Positions 50,947 through 62,592 of a DNA stretch of 64,000 bases are shown here, in pieces; the first letter of the stretch is position 1; each line of letters opens with the position of its first letter. Both the position numbers and the translations under genes were made by a program. Origin of the DNA: Spraguea lophii (lineage: Eukaryota > Microsporidia > Spragueidae); the NCBI GenBank assembly GCA_001887945.1, contig LDOQ01000320.1, forward strand, positions 92,713 to 156,712. The letters are read 5' to 3'. The notes under the pieces were generated by a model. That model had not been told where the DNA came from. It searched no databases and saw nothing but the letters and a program-made list of their open reading frames with translations.

Positions 50947-52164
50947 CTAAAAAATATCATCATCATCAATTTCTTCATAGTCACTTCCATATTCATCATT
51001 ATTAATTTTATATTTTAATATACCACCAACACCACCGAATCCTTCTTTAAACTGCATTCCTTCTGAACTTTTGTCTGATACAAAAAATAATGTAACATTG
51101 AAAGATTTATAATTTTCAGCTATCCAATCTGTGAATAATATTTTATCTTCCGGTGTATTATCATCGTTTAAATTATATTCAGATGGGTCTATTTCAGTCT
51201 CTAAAGTTTCATCAACTATTAGAATATCTACAGATCCATTTTGTAAATTTTCTATTGTAGATTTAAGACTAAATGTATATTTACCATCATCTGCAATTTC
51301 TTTAAAAAATTGTTGTAATATTTTTTTTTCTTTGCTGTATTTGTTATTTAACAAAACTTCGGCAGAAAGCTCAATAGCTTGATTAAGACCATTAGATCCT
51401 CCATAATTTGTATCTATTAATCTTAAAACCTTTGATTTTATCGATGCTTTTAAAACATCTGAATTTTTTAATTCTGTTTTAAAGTCAGCAGACCCAGCAA
51501 AAATATATCCATCAATATCATCTTCAAAAATATTATTAATATTTTCAGCTACTTTCTTGATGTACCAATTTCTTTTTTCAACTCTTAATCTTGCAAATCT
51601 AACAGATGATTGTCCTCCTCTTCCGTGTTTCTTTGGAAGATCTACTGAAAGATTATAAAGAATTGTTTTAATATTTCCAGAGAGAGTAGCAAATAATGCA
51701 CCGTGTCCATCTATTATAACAAACCCGTATTTGGATGTTTGTTCAAATAAAGATAAAAATCCTTCTACATGAAACTTTGAATCACAAAGATACAAAGAAT
51801 AATTTATAGGTTTTATAGGCTCTAAGGCAAGTGAAATTTTCTTTTCCTTGTTATTCAATTTATCCATGGCCAATCCTACAAAAATACCAATACCGTTTGG
51901 TGGAAGTTTATCTATTGTTTTTAATTTATGCTGAGCAGATGTAATAGCAGAAAGCACACTTAATCGATTGACTCTTGATTTTATATTTGATGCTGTAGAA
52001 TATTCATCAGTCAACATTCTTGTATACCTATTGAGTTGATCACCCGGTGGAATGATAAGAGATATCATACTTGTACCATTTCCAGCAGCGTCACGTAGAG
52101 ATTTTAATAATTTACGCATTTTCCATAATTCAACATCTGAAAGAGAAGATTCATTTATAGCCAT
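50947..52164 (-). CDS. SUP45: Eukaryotic peptide chain release factor 1 (eRF1)
   Basis: It recognises all three stop codons and triggers peptide release. The product is 405 residues (yeast 437). Domain 1 has TASNIKS at 57-63 and YLCDSKF at 125-131, the stop-codon reading motifs. Domain 2 has GRGGQ at 181-185, the catalytic GGQ loop, followed by SSVRFARLR. Domain 3 binds eRF3 and ends in an acidic tail. CCCTTTA precedes the ATG. It is divergent from DRG1 with 83 bp between starts, a probable shared promoter. A decayed copy lies at 59503-60667. Confidence 0.97.
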   Translation of the reverse strand: MAINESSLSDVELWKMRKLLKSLRDAAGNGTSMISLIIPPGDQLNRYTRMLTDEYSTASNIKSRVNRLSVLSAITSAQHKLKTIDKLPPNGIGIFVGLAMDKLNNKEKKISLALEPIKPINYSLYLCDSKFHVEGFLSLFEQTSKYGFVIIDGHGALFATLSGNIKTILYNLSVDLPKKHGRGGQSSVRFARLRVEKRNWYIKKVAENINNIFEDDIDGYIFAGSADFKTELKNSDVLKASIKSKVLRLIDTNYGGSNGLNQAIELSAEVLLNNKYSKEKKILQQFFKEIADDGKYTFSLKSTIENLQNGSVDILIVDETLETEIDPSEYNLNDDNTPEDKILFTDWIAENYKSFNVTLFFVSDKSSEGMQFKEGFGGVGGILKYKINNDEYGSDYEEIDDDDIF

Positions 52165-52247
52165 TAAAGGGTAAATTTTTTTATAATTAATTATTTTATC
52201 TTAATCCATAGAAAGAAAAAAAAATTTTTTTTAAGCCCTCAAAACGA
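52165..52247. promoter_or_regulatory. Shared divergent promoter, eRF1/DRG1
   Basis: It is 83 bp with a C-run start signal facing each way (ccctttaATG for eRF1, ccctcaaaacgaATG for DRG1). Its decayed twin at 60668-60739 has lost the CCC on the DRG1 side. Confidence 0.65.
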
Positions 52248-53348
52248 ATGTCATCAATCCCAGAAAAAATAAAAGAAATTGAAGATGAAATGGCACGTAC
52301 ACAAAAGAATAAAGCAACATCTACACATTTAGGTCTTCTAAAAGCAAAACTCTCTAAATTACGTAGAGAATTAATTTCGGCAAATTCATCCAAATCCTCT
52401 TCTCAACACGAAGGATTTGATGTATCAAAAACCGGTGTAGCAAGGATAGGATTTATAGGATTTCCATCTGTTGGAAAATCTACATTAATGAACCAACTAA
52501 CCAATAATACTACCAGTGCTGTTGGTGATTATGAATTTACAACACTTACTACTATTCCAGGTGTAATGTATTATAATGGAGCCAAAATACAAATTCTCGA
52601 TTTACCAGGAATAATTGAGGGAGCTAAGGAAGGAAAAGGTAGAGGTAAACAAGTTTTAGGAGTTGCACGTACTTGTTCTTTATTGTTGATAGTTTTAGAT
52701 ATTACAAAACCTATTACACATAAAAAATTAATAGAGAAAGAATTAGAAGCCTTTGGATTACGTTTAAATAAAAAGAAACCTAATATTAAAATTACAAAAA
52801 AAGATAAAGGTGGTATTATGGTGTTGGGTAACTTAGATAAAGAAATGGCAAAAACTATTCTGAAAGAATATAGAATAAACAATGCTGAAATTTTTGTAAG
52901 TGATAATAAACACTATACAGCAGATGATCTTATAGATGTAATAGAAGATAATAGAAAATATGTTCCAGCTCTTTATGTATTAAACAAAATCGATAGAATC
53001 TCTATAGAAGAATTAGATATACTTTCTAGAATTCCTAACTCTGTACCGATATGTGCACATAAAGAATGGAATATTGATAAACTTCTAGAATCTATGTGGA
53101 ACATGATGGAATTAATCAGAATATATCCAAAACCCAAAGGAGGAAATAAAATTGATGAAGAACCAATTGTAATCAAAAGAGATAAAAATACAGTAAAACA
53201 TTTATGTAATATTATTCATAAAAGTATAATAGAAAAATTTAAATATGCTTTAGTATGGGGATCATCTGTTAAACATAATCCACAGAAAGTGGGAAAAGAC
53301 CATGAATTGAATGATGAGGATGTAGTTCAAATAGTAAAAAAAATTTAA
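52248..53348 (+). CDS. DRG1: Developmentally regulated GTP-binding protein 1 (DRG1/Rbg1)
   Basis: This is an Obg-superfamily GTPase that works with translating ribosomes. The product is 366 residues, the family's exact size (367 in human). An N-terminal helix-turn-helix (1-45) contains [21 protein letters not shown]1 is GFPSVGKST (71-79), the switch region follows with TTIPGVM, G3 is [19 protein letters not shown] (118-136), and G4 is NKID (about 246-249). A C-terminal TGS domain ends at [22 protein letters not shown] precedes the ATG by about nine bases. A pseudogene copy lies at 60740-61782. Confidence 0.96.
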   Translation: MSSIPEKIKEIEDEMARTQKNKATSTHLGLLKAKLSKLRRELISANSSKSSSQHEGFDVSKTGVARIGFIGFPSVGKSTLMNQLTNNTTSAVGDYEFTTLTTIPGVMYYNGAKIQILDLPGIIEGAKEGKGRGKQVLGVARTCSLLLIVLDITKPITHKKLIEKELEAFGLRLNKKKPNIKITKKDKGGIMVLGNLDKEMAKTILKEYRINNAEIFVSDNKHYTADDLIDVIEDNRKYVPALYVLNKIDRISIEELDILSRIPNSVPICAHKEWNIDKLLESMWNMMELIRIYPKPKGGNKIDEEPIVIKRDKNTVKHLCNIIHKSIIEKFKYALVWGSSVKHNPQKVGKDHELNDEDVVQIVKKI

Positions 53349-53714
53349 GATTTATATTTTGATAATTATTAATAAAATTTATTTATCTGGTAATTTACAT
53401 TCAATAAGATTTTATATTTTTTATTTGAAATAATATAATCTTAAATTTTTTATTTATTTTATATCCACAAGAAATAATAATAAGTTAATTGTTGTTTAAA
53501 GAAACAATTTATTTCTTCTTTAAACACAGATTATCCTCTAAATGTTTCAGCATATTTTACGATACACGAAAATAAATTTTTAACTTTTTCCTTTGTAATC
53601 TTTTTATTTTAGAATGGTTGAAAAGATATAATACTTAAAAGTAATTATAAGTATAAAAATAATGTTTGGAAATTATGAAGACGTCAAGTAAAAATGAAAT
53701 ACGGAAAAGATGCA
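53349..53714. other. Downstream spacer, duplicated at 61783-62127
   Basis: It has no gene. The paired copy is recognisable throughout (for example aaacaatttatttcttctttaaa in both). Confidence 0.6.
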
Positions 53715-54170
53715 AAGCCTGCTTATAACTGAATGGTTGTGGGATAATAACCAAATTTCAAGCATGGTGAATTCAAATCCCACACATAGAAAAAATGTTA
53801 AAAATAGATAGAAGATACAGGGAAAGTTATTAAACGAGGTAGATTCGATTGTGTAACTTAATTATACTTTGTATGACGCTCTACCATGGGATTCTCTGTG
53901 TTTGATTGGCGTTGTTGCAATTTCTATATTAATTTGTGATTCTACCAATACATATCAAGAAAAAGATTAGGAATCTTGTTAATAATGATAAAATGATGAG
54001 TACCATCTGTGAAATTTTAATTATCTGAAACATAAGATAAGATGAGATTTATACCATCTTTAATGCAACCAAACAATACAAGTTTAAATATGCTTTAAGA
54101 ACCAGAGAACATAACCACAATAGGATGAGTCAGTTGGAAACTTCTATAAATAAAAGTTTTATTAAAAAAT
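53715..54170 (+). mobile_element. tRNA-derived SINE, copy D
   Basis: A full-length, moderately decayed plus-strand copy. Its head reads gaatggttgtgggataataa, then a weakened B box (gtgaattcaaatccc). The terminal word ttctataaataaaagtttta is near 54137-54157. It shares its position relative to DRG1 with copy F, so it was present before the tandem duplication. Confidence 0.78.
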
Positions 54171-55723
54171 GTTATTTTGTTATAATTTACATTACATTTA
54201 TATTTCTTTCAGCATAAGGAATAAAATAGCTTTTTAACAACATTTTGATTATAGCTAAAACTTCTTGATGGTTGTACATCATTATAATCGAAAATAAGAT
54301 GCTTAAAAAAATACATACAATTTCTAATTAGTTTCATTATATAAATATCGTAATCTTATTTATTCCATTCATTTCGAATTTTATAGATTTATGTATCATG
54401 TACACCTAATAATTATCTGATTTTATTCTTTATTTTAATTAATATTTTTTATTTTTTGATGAATTTTTATGATATTCTAACTTTCATAATAAGTTAGTAT
54501 ACAAGTATCAATTAAGTTTGACGAATTTTTGATTTATATGACCAATATATCATAAATTATAAATATAGTTATTAATTTTTTAATTGGAAAACTTTATAAC
54601 CAATACTTGATTTATATTCAAAAGTTTTAAACGTTTAAAAGAATATGAAGTTCAGGTTAATTAATCGGTATTTAATATATAAAAAAATAAAATACAAATA
54701 TTTATCATATACAATTTTTTCACAAACATCTTTTAATAAAATTGAATTTTTATATAAATTATATAAAAAGTATAAACCATCAATATTGAAAATTTATAAA
54801 TAATTATAATATCATTATAAAACAAAATAAAAACATATATTGTTTAAGAAAATTATAGAAATATTTAATTAAAAAAATATATAATCAAATGTTTCTTTTC
54901 ATTCTTACCAAAGGTAAAAAAAAATTCCTGGTATAAATTAATTTATTCGTATTCTTATCAAATAATATTTTATATTAAATATATTTTTTATATTGTTCAT
55001 TTCATTAATATATATTAATTTATAAAAGTGACTATTTTATACATATTATTTTAACTATATTATACATATAAATAAAAAGGATTCTCTCCAATAATTAATG
55101 TGTTGATTTTTTTTATTATAAATATTATTTTTTGCTATTATAATATTTATTGATTTAATTATTTTTAAAAATAATATTAATAAAATAAAAATCGTTTCAT
55201 AAACCAATGAAAAAAATAAAAGGTGAGATTTTATAGTAAAAATTAAAATAGCCTATAAAGTCATGATATCTTTGAAGGTGTTAATTTTTTTCTGAGATTG
55301 TATATAAATATATTCTATTTATTTGACAAAATACCTTAATAAAATATTCTATAAAAAATAAAACATGATCTTTTATAAAATAAAATAAAAAATACAAAAG
55401 TATTTTTTTATTGTCATACATGTTTTATTAGTTATAATATAACTGTAATAGCATGTAACATCTTAAACTTGATAACTCTATTTGGAAAATCCATTAATTT
55501 TATCCACTCTTTTCTTAACTATTCTAAAAATTATCTCACAAATATTTTATATTTTTTACAATATTATTTTTCAATTTATTTTTATGGAAATTTGAATATA
55601 TCTCAATTTCACAGTATATTTATGAATTTCTTTTTGAAACTATTTTTATCATTTCAAGATATTTATTTAAATATAAAAAGAATTGATAAAAAAACTATAT
55701 AAGAAAAAGAAGCCCATATTTTT
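54171..55723. other. Gene-poor spacer, duplicated in part at 62593-64000
   Basis: No supported gene. A non-ATG frame at 55469-55702 is not conserved in the duplicate (stops at about 63850-63950) and is rejected. The right edge holds the CCCAT signal of the LRR gene. Confidence 0.55.
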
Positions 55724-58387
55724 ATGAACTTTTTATTATTCTTTTTTCCAGTATTGCTGAATTGTGCTAGATACAAAATAACACATAATGATTATAAAAG
55801 TATCAAGAAGTTAATACTCAAACCATATGAAATTGGTTTGTATAATGAAATTATAAAAAACCCATATTTTTTATGTTCTTTTGAAATAAATGAAGATATG
55901 AAAGAGATCAGAATCATAAAATTAGATAACATTGATCCAAAGACAGGTTATAATATATTTCCCATAATATTTTGCGAAATTACTGATATTAAATGTCTAA
56001 TACTCGGTGGTTTAAAATTATCCAGATTACCCGATCAATTTAGAAAATTTAAGGAATTGGGATTTTTAGCTTTACAATATAATAAATTTAGAGAATTTCC
56101 TCAGGTTTTATTTTCATTATCCAAATTGAGAGTCCTCTATTTAGATGCTAATAAATTTGATACAATACCTTCTGAAATTATTCGAATGAAGAGTCTCGAA
56201 ATATTAAATATTCAAAATTGTTCTAATTTGATAAATATTAGTTCAAATTTATTTAAATTAAAAACTCTAAGTAAATTACGTTTATCACTCAATCACTTAT
56301 TATTTAAAAAGAATGATTTCATCACTTACCCGATTTATTCGGATGATAGAGTTTTTATAGAAAACGAGGGTGATGATGAAAACAATAATGATTATAAAAA
56401 TTTCGTATCTTATAAATCCTTAAAAAAATTAATCATTCGTAATAACAGTTTAAGCACATTCCCCAAAATTTTCTGCAATTTTATAAATTTAGAACAATTA
56501 GATATTTCTACTAATTTATTTGAAGAGATTCCTTATGAGATACATTCCTTTACTAATTTAAGGAAGTTAAATGTTTCTTACAATTGCATTGAAAAAGTAA
56601 TCATTGAAAATGGTATGTTTAATAATTTATCAAAGTTATATCTTGAACATAACGAAATAACCGAACTATTTATCCCCGATATTGCATTACAAAACTTGGA
56701 AACATTTGATTTATCCGATAACAATTTGTCAAAACTCGATAAAAATATTTTTCAATTAAAACGATTAAAAAATATATTGGTATGTGGAAATATATTTACT
56801 GAAATCGAGAAATTTCCTTGTACAAGAAACGATTCAATAACTTTTATTTTAACTCTTAAAGACATAAGCGTATTACCTAATATTTTTTGTTATAATGGTA
56901 TATATAAATTAACTGTTGAATGCAAAGAACAGGTTAATAATGAAATTGATATATTCGAACATGTACCGACTAATCCTAAAATAAAATATTTAGAATTATG
57001 TAGATGTTTCCTAACAAGCATACCTCGTGGTATTTCAAAGTTCATAAATTTAGAAACATTTAACGCAAGTGGTAATGAAATAATTATCTTAGAGAATATT
57101 TTTACGGGTATAACTTCATTAAAAGTGTTGGATTTATCTTTTAACCAAATATCTACTATTGACAGAAGCATATTTGACATAATTACACTTGAAGAATTAG
57201 ATCTACACGCCAATCTTATAGAATTACTTCCTTCTAATATCAACAATACGAGTAATAGAAATTTACAAATTAATTTATGTAGGAATCCTTTGCATCCAAG
57301 GATATATAGAGATTTACAAAATACCGAATTAATCTCTATTGAACAAGTGAATGAAAATATTTTGAGAAATATCATATACGATAGAATAAGAACATTTATA
57401 ATTCCAGAAAACACAAACTTTGATTTAGATATTGATAAATTTTATGAAGAACTTAATATTCCTATTAATGAAAAATTAAACCTAAAAAAAATAAAACTAT
57501 GTAAAATGGATAAACCACAAAAACATACAAAAACAAGGAAAGAAATAGAAGAAATGTTACAAAATATTTTTAAGTATATAACATATAAGAGAGAGGAAAA
57601 ATTAAACTTTTTGTTAAGAAGAACAGAAACATACTATTGTTATGAAAATAAACCAGAATTAATTCAAAATTCGCCTATTGATTATGAAAAAAGAGATTCA
57701 ATCATCGACCATTTTGAATCTATTGTTATAACAATAACCGAAATGCTTCCTGAAAAACAAGAAAACGTAGAAGAGGTGCTTACTAGACTTTTAGATCAAT
57801 TAGGATTTAAACATAATATTATTATAGATAATGTTTCCTGTTTAGATGGTCAAGAAGAAGCATTTATAGCAACATACATATTTCTGAAACAAGGGAATGA
57901 TTGTGGTTCTGCTGAACAAAAGATAATAGAAATACTTGCAAATCTTAAATTTGAAATTCTTAAAGGTATTACTACTGGTAAGGGTGAAAAGGAAGAAATT
58001 GAAACGTTTTTAAATTGGAGAAATATATTAGCAGAAGAACTCGGATTCGAAAAAGTGACGAACTTATATGGTAATATGTCTATGATACCAGAACTTCACG
58101 ATAAAAAATATATAATTGAACAATTTTTTATGAGATTTACTTTTCAAACAATAATAGAAGAAATCAACAAACACCTAAAAGAAAGAAAATCCGGGTTAGC
58201 CTTATATAATCAATTAAGGGAATATTTAACCAATAAATTTGGCGAAGAATTTAAATTAAGTAATTTATTTGAATACATTGATGATGATGCTTATTTTCAA
58301 ATAAATGATAAAGATGCCCATATACTTTTAAGGTCAATGGGTTATCTTTGCATAGAAGAAAAGAATAATAATGAATTAAATCAATAA
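55724..58387 (+). CDS. Secreted leucine-rich-repeat protein
   Basis: The product is 887 residues. A signal peptide (MNFLLFFFPVLLNCA) is followed by at least a dozen LRR units over about 95-510, of the type LEFLALQYNKFREFP, LETFDLSDNNLSKL and LKVLDLSFNQISTID. After the repeats, about 520-880 is a predominantly helical C-terminal region with Glu/Lys-rich segments and no membrane anchor. CCCATATTTTT stands before the ATG. Large families of secreted LRR proteins are known in Nosema-group microsporidia; a role in host contact is inference. The flanking spacer is tandemly duplicated, so a relative probably lies just outside the window. Confidence 0.85.
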   Translation: MNFLLFFFPVLLNCARYKITHNDYKSIKKLILKPYEIGLYNEIIKNPYFLCSFEINEDMKEIRIIKLDNIDPKTGYNIFPIIFCEITDIKCLILGGLKLSRLPDQFRKFKELGFLALQYNKFREFPQVLFSLSKLRVLYLDANKFDTIPSEIIRMKSLEILNIQNCSNLINISSNLFKLKTLSKLRLSLNHLLFKKNDFITYPIYSDDRVFIENEGDDENNNDYKNFVSYKSLKKLIIRNNSLSTFPKIFCNFINLEQLDISTNLFEEIPYEIHSFTNLRKLNVSYNCIEKVIIENGMFNNLSKLYLEHNEITELFIPDIALQNLETFDLSDNNLSKLDKNIFQLKRLKNILVCGNIFTEIEKFPCTRNDSITFILTLKDISVLPNIFCYNGIYKLTVECKEQVNNEIDIFEHVPTNPKIKYLELCRCFLTSIPRGISKFINLETFNASGNEIIILENIFTGITSLKVLDLSFNQISTIDRSIFDIITLEELDLHANLIELLPSNINNTSNRNLQINLCRNPLHPRIYRDLQNTELISIEQVNENILRNIIYDRIRTFIIPENTNFDLDIDKFYEELNIPINEKLNLKKIKLCKMDKPQKHTKTRKEIEEMLQNIFKYITYKREEKLNFLLRRTETYYCYENKPELIQNSPIDYEKRDSIIDHFESIVITITEMLPEKQENVEEVLTRLLDQLGFKHNIIIDNVSCLDGQEEAFIATYIFLKQGNDCGSAEQKIIEILANLKFEILKGITTGKGEKEEIETFLNWRNILAEELGFEKVTNLYGNMSMIPELHDKKYIIEQFFMRFTFQTIIEEINKHLKERKSGLALYNQLREYLTNKFGEEFKLSNLFEYIDDDAYFQINDKDAHILLRSMGYLCIEEKNNNELNQ

Positions 58388-58751
58388 TGATAAAATGGAA
58401 CAGGATGGTTATAAAAAGATATGTTTACACAGAGGGAAATAAAATTTTTTAGGTGTCATAAGTTAAATTAGGTAAAATATTAAAAATAAATTTTTTTAAA
58501 CCATTAATTGATAAATGTGCATTATTAAGCCAGAAATAACTTTTTTTATAATATATTCTCCTTAAATCCTTTTAAAATTTTTGTTATATACCATTAATGA
58601 TAAACAGCGATATTATTATAATAATTATTATTTTAAAAGAAATAATTATATTATATATATTATAATATATATTATAAATTAAAATAAATATAAGCGTATA
58701 GAAATTAATAAATATTATAAATTTTTTATTATTTTCTATTATATATATAAA
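58388..58751. other. A+T-rich spacer
   Basis: It has short TA palindromes around 58640-58675 (tatatatattataatatata) and nothing else recognised. Confidence 0.45.
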
Positions 58752-59205
58752 ATTCACTTGGTCCGATGGTCGTGGGATGGTAACTAAATCCCAAACATAA
58801 CAGATTCAAATTCCTCATACCAAAGAATTTTCAAAATAAAACAATAAATATATAAGAAAAAGGAAGAAAGATCGTTAAGGTGAGAGTTCTATAACATAGA
58901 ATTAATTGTGCTTTACACAATAGCCCCCACTCAATTAAAATAATGTTTAACTGGTATAATTAAAATCTTTGTATTGATTTGTGATCCAGTCAATATTATG
59001 CAATAACGATGCGGAAATTTCATTAATTATAATAGCACGATAATTGAACCATATGCGAAATTTTAAACATCTGGATCATAAATTAAGAGAAGGTTGATGT
59101 ATATACACAAACACCATGTAATACAAGTTTAAACGAGAAACCAAATATAATAGACCATAACCAGCTAGAAAACTTATATAAATAAAAGTTTCATTAAAAA
59201 ATACC
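58752..59205 (+). mobile_element. tRNA-derived SINE, copy E (at duplication junction)
   Basis: A full-length plus-strand copy with a good head (cttggtccgatggtcgtggg) and a weakened B box (cagattcaaattcc). The terminal word tataaataaaagtttcatt is near 59180-59198. It ends about 20 bp before the point where similarity to 50660 onward begins. Confidence 0.8.
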
Positions 59206-59502
59206 AACTCAGATGCTTCTGTTCTTTTATAAAAAAGTATTTTTATTTCTTATTTGTCCTGAGGGTTAATTAATGAGATATCAAATTTTAGTAATTTAAT
59301 TGAATATTAATAAATATCTCCATATTTTTATGTAAATAAAAAAGTATAATTCTTTTAAAAACGATGGTATCCTGTAAAAACATAACAATATAAAAATGCG
59401 AAACAAATTAAATTTATATGTTACACGATATATAAAAAAAAATAGTAACAGAAAATTAATTTTTCTGAAGAAATAAAAATTCTATTTTATAAATAATTTA
59501 TT

Positions 59503-60667
59503 ATAAAAAATATCATCATCATTAACTTCTTCATAACAATTTCCATATTAATCATTGTTAATATTTTAAAATACAGTTAAATCCTTCTTTAAATTGCACT
59601 CCTTCTGAACTTTTATCCAATGCAAAAAATAATGTAATATTGAAAGATTTAAAATTCTCAGCTACCCGATTTGTGAATAATAATTTATCATCAAGTGTAT
59701 TATCACCGGTTAAATTGTATTCAGACGGGTTTATTCCAATCTCTAAAGTTTCATCAATTATAAGAATATATACAGATCCATTTTGTAAATTTTCTATTGT
59801 ATATTTACCATCACCAATGATTTCTTGAAAGAAGTGTTGTAATACTTTTTTTTCTTTGGTGTATTTATTATTTATTAAAACTTTATGAGAAAACTCATAA
59901 CTTGATTAAAACCACTAGATTCACTATAATTTGTATCTGTTAATTTTAAAACCTTTAATTTCATTGATACTTTTAAAACATCTAAAATTTTTAGTTATAT
60001 TTTAAAGTCAGCAAAGTTTACAGCGGTAAATCCATTAATATCATATTCAAAAATATTATTGATATTTTCAGTTACTTTCTTTTTTCAATTCTTAATCTTG
60101 TAAATTTAACATATGATAATCTTCACCTTCTACGTTTCTTAAGAAAATCTATTGAAAGATTATAAAGAATTAGTTTAATATTCCCGAAGGAAAGTAACAA
60201 ATAATGCACCATGTCCATCTATTACAACAAACACGTATTCGGATGTTGTTAAATAAAGATAAAAATCCTCCTACATGAAATTTTGCATCACAAAGATACA
60301 AAAAATAATTCATGGAGTTTATAGATTCTAAGGTAAATGAAACTTTCTTTTCTTTGTTATTTAATTATTCATAATCAATCCACAGAAATATCAATACCAT
60401 TTAGTGTAAATTTATATATTTGTTTTTTAATTTATGTTGAGTGGATGTAATAACAAAAAAAAACTTAATCGATTGACTCTTGATTTTATATTTGATACTG
60501 TAGAATATTCAGCAATTAGCATTCTTATATATATTGAGTTTATCTGTTAATGGAATAATAAGGAATATCATACTGATACTATTTCCAATATAATCATGTA
60601 AAGATTTTGATAATTTACATATTTTCTATAATTCAAAATTCAAAAGAGAAAATTCATTTGTAGCCAT
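59503..60667 (-). pseudogene. eRF1 pseudogene
   Basis: It aligns with the intact eRF1 gene from its start (ATG at 60667 is kept) to its end (the stop codon is changed). Many frameshifts and substitutions are visible; for example, the GGQ-loop region (about 60115-60160) is broken and the segment at 60060-60090 has lost bases. No frame spans more than a small part. Confidence 0.92.
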
Positions 60668-60739
60668 TAAAAGGTGAATTTTTTAAATTAATTATTTTAC
60701 TTTTAGTCAATAGAATTTTTTTTCAACTCCTCAAAATGA

Positions 60740-61782
60740 ATATCATCAATCCTTAAAGAAAATAAAGAATAAAGATGAAATGATGTGTACTACAGGAGAA
60801 TAAAACAACACCATACACACTTAGATCTTTTAAAAATAAAACCTTCTAAATTATATAGATAATTAATATTGATAAATTATTTGAATCATCTTCCTAATAC
60901 AAAGGATTTGATAGATCAAAAAGGGTGGTGCAAGAATTGGATTTATATGATTCCATATGTTTGAAATCCTATACTGACGAATAAACCATCCAATAATAAT
61001 AGTAATATTATTAGGAATTAGGAATTTACAATACCTACCCTTATCCGGTGTGATGATTATAATAGAATTAAAGAATAAAAGAAGAAGTAAACGAGTTTTG
61101 GAGTTGTATATACTTGTTCTTCGCTACTGATGTTTTTAAATATTACAAAATATATTACATATAAAAAATAAATAAAAAAAGAATCTGGTGCCTTTGAATT
61201 ATATTTAAATAAAAAGAAACCTAATCTTAAAATCACAAAAAAAATAAAGGTGGTATTATGGCGGTGGGTAATTTAGATAAAGAAATGGCAAAAACTATTC
61301 TGAAATAATATAGAATAAACAATGCTGAAATTTTTGTAAGTGATAATAAACATTATACAGCAGATGATTTTATAGATATAATAGAAGATAATAGAAAATA
61401 CGTCCCAGTTCTTTATATATTAAACAAAATCAATAGAGTCTATAGAATAATTAGATATACTTTCTAGGATTCACAACTCTGTACCAATACGTGCTCATAA
61501 TGAATGGAATATTGCTAAAATTTTAGAATCCATACGGAACTGATGGAATAGTTAGAATATACCCAGAACCCAAAGGAGGAAATAAAATCGATGAAGAACC
61601 AATTGTAATCAAAGGAGATAAAAATATAGTAAAATATTTATATAATATTATTCATAAGGATATAATAGAAAATTTTAAACATGCTTTAGTATGGGGATCA
61701 TCTGTTAAACATAATCCACAGAAAACGGGAAAAGATCATGAATTGAATGATGAGGATATAATTCAGATAATAAAAAAGTTAA
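60740..61782 (+). pseudogene. DRG1 pseudogene
   Basis: It aligns with intact DRG1 from start to stop. The start codon is changed to ATA (60740-60742), the upstream CCC is lost, and the P-loop region is shifted. A Glu codon has become TAA at about 61305 (the text ctgaaagaat reads ctgaaataat). Identity is higher in the 3' half (61240-61780) than in the 5' half. Confidence 0.93.
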
Positions 61783-62127
61783 GATTTATATTTTGATGGT
61801 TATTAATAAAAGTTATTCACCCGATAATTTGCATTCAATAAGATTTTATATTTTTATTTGAAATAATATAACTTAATAGCATTTTTTATTTAATTTATAT
61901 CCACGAGAAATAGTAATAAAATTAATTATTGTTTAGAGAAACAATTTATTTCTTCTTTAAATACAGATTATCCTCTAAATGTTTTAGCGTATTTTACGAT
62001 ATATGAAAATATAATTTTAATTTTTCTATTCTAAAATGGTTGAAAAGACATAATACTTAAAAGTAATTACAAGTATAAAAACAATGTTTTTAAATTCTGA
62101 AAAGCCCGATAAAAATGAAATATGGAA
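61783..62127. other. Duplicated spacer downstream of the DRG1 pseudogene
   Basis: It corresponds to 53349-53714. No gene. Confidence 0.55.
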
Positions 62128-62592
62128 AAGAATCAACGGTCCATTTAATCGAGTGGATGTAGGATAATAACCAAATCTCAAGCATAGTGAATGCAAACCC
62201 CACCGTAGAAATATTAAAAAAATTGATAGAAAATAGGAGAAAGCATTGGAGAGACGAGAATTCGACAGTATAACTTGAATGTGTTTTACATAACGTTCTC
62301 TTATCAGATAACGTAGTATTTAACTGTTGTTATTACAATCGTTCATTGTTTTACGAGTTGGCCGATAATTATATCAAGAAAGAGATTAGAAATCTTACTA
62401 ATAATAATGAAACGATGATTGCATCACATGCAAAATTTTAATTATCTGAAGCATAAGACAAGATGTGATTCTTACTATCTGTCGTGTAATCAGTTAATAC
62501 GAGTTTAAACATGCCTTATGAACATAAGTACATAAAGCATTATAGGATGAGTCAGTTAGGAAATTTCTACGAATAAAACTTTTACTAAAAAA
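62128..62592 (+). mobile_element. tRNA-derived SINE, copy F (twin of copy D)
   Basis: It occupies the position equivalent to copy D in the duplicated block and shares copy D's private changes (for example gtaggataataaccaaat in the head and gatgagtcagtta before the 3' end), so it was copied by duplication rather than inserted separately. Confidence 0.78.

Noticed and set aside
55469..55702. 77-codon frame upstream of the LRR gene
   Set aside because: It has a non-ATG start, and the duplicated copy at about 63850-63990 is broken and shows no coding constraint.
59640..59828. 62-codon frame in the duplicated block
   Set aside because: It is antisense to the eRF1 pseudogene and corresponds to a similar antisense frame in the intact gene.
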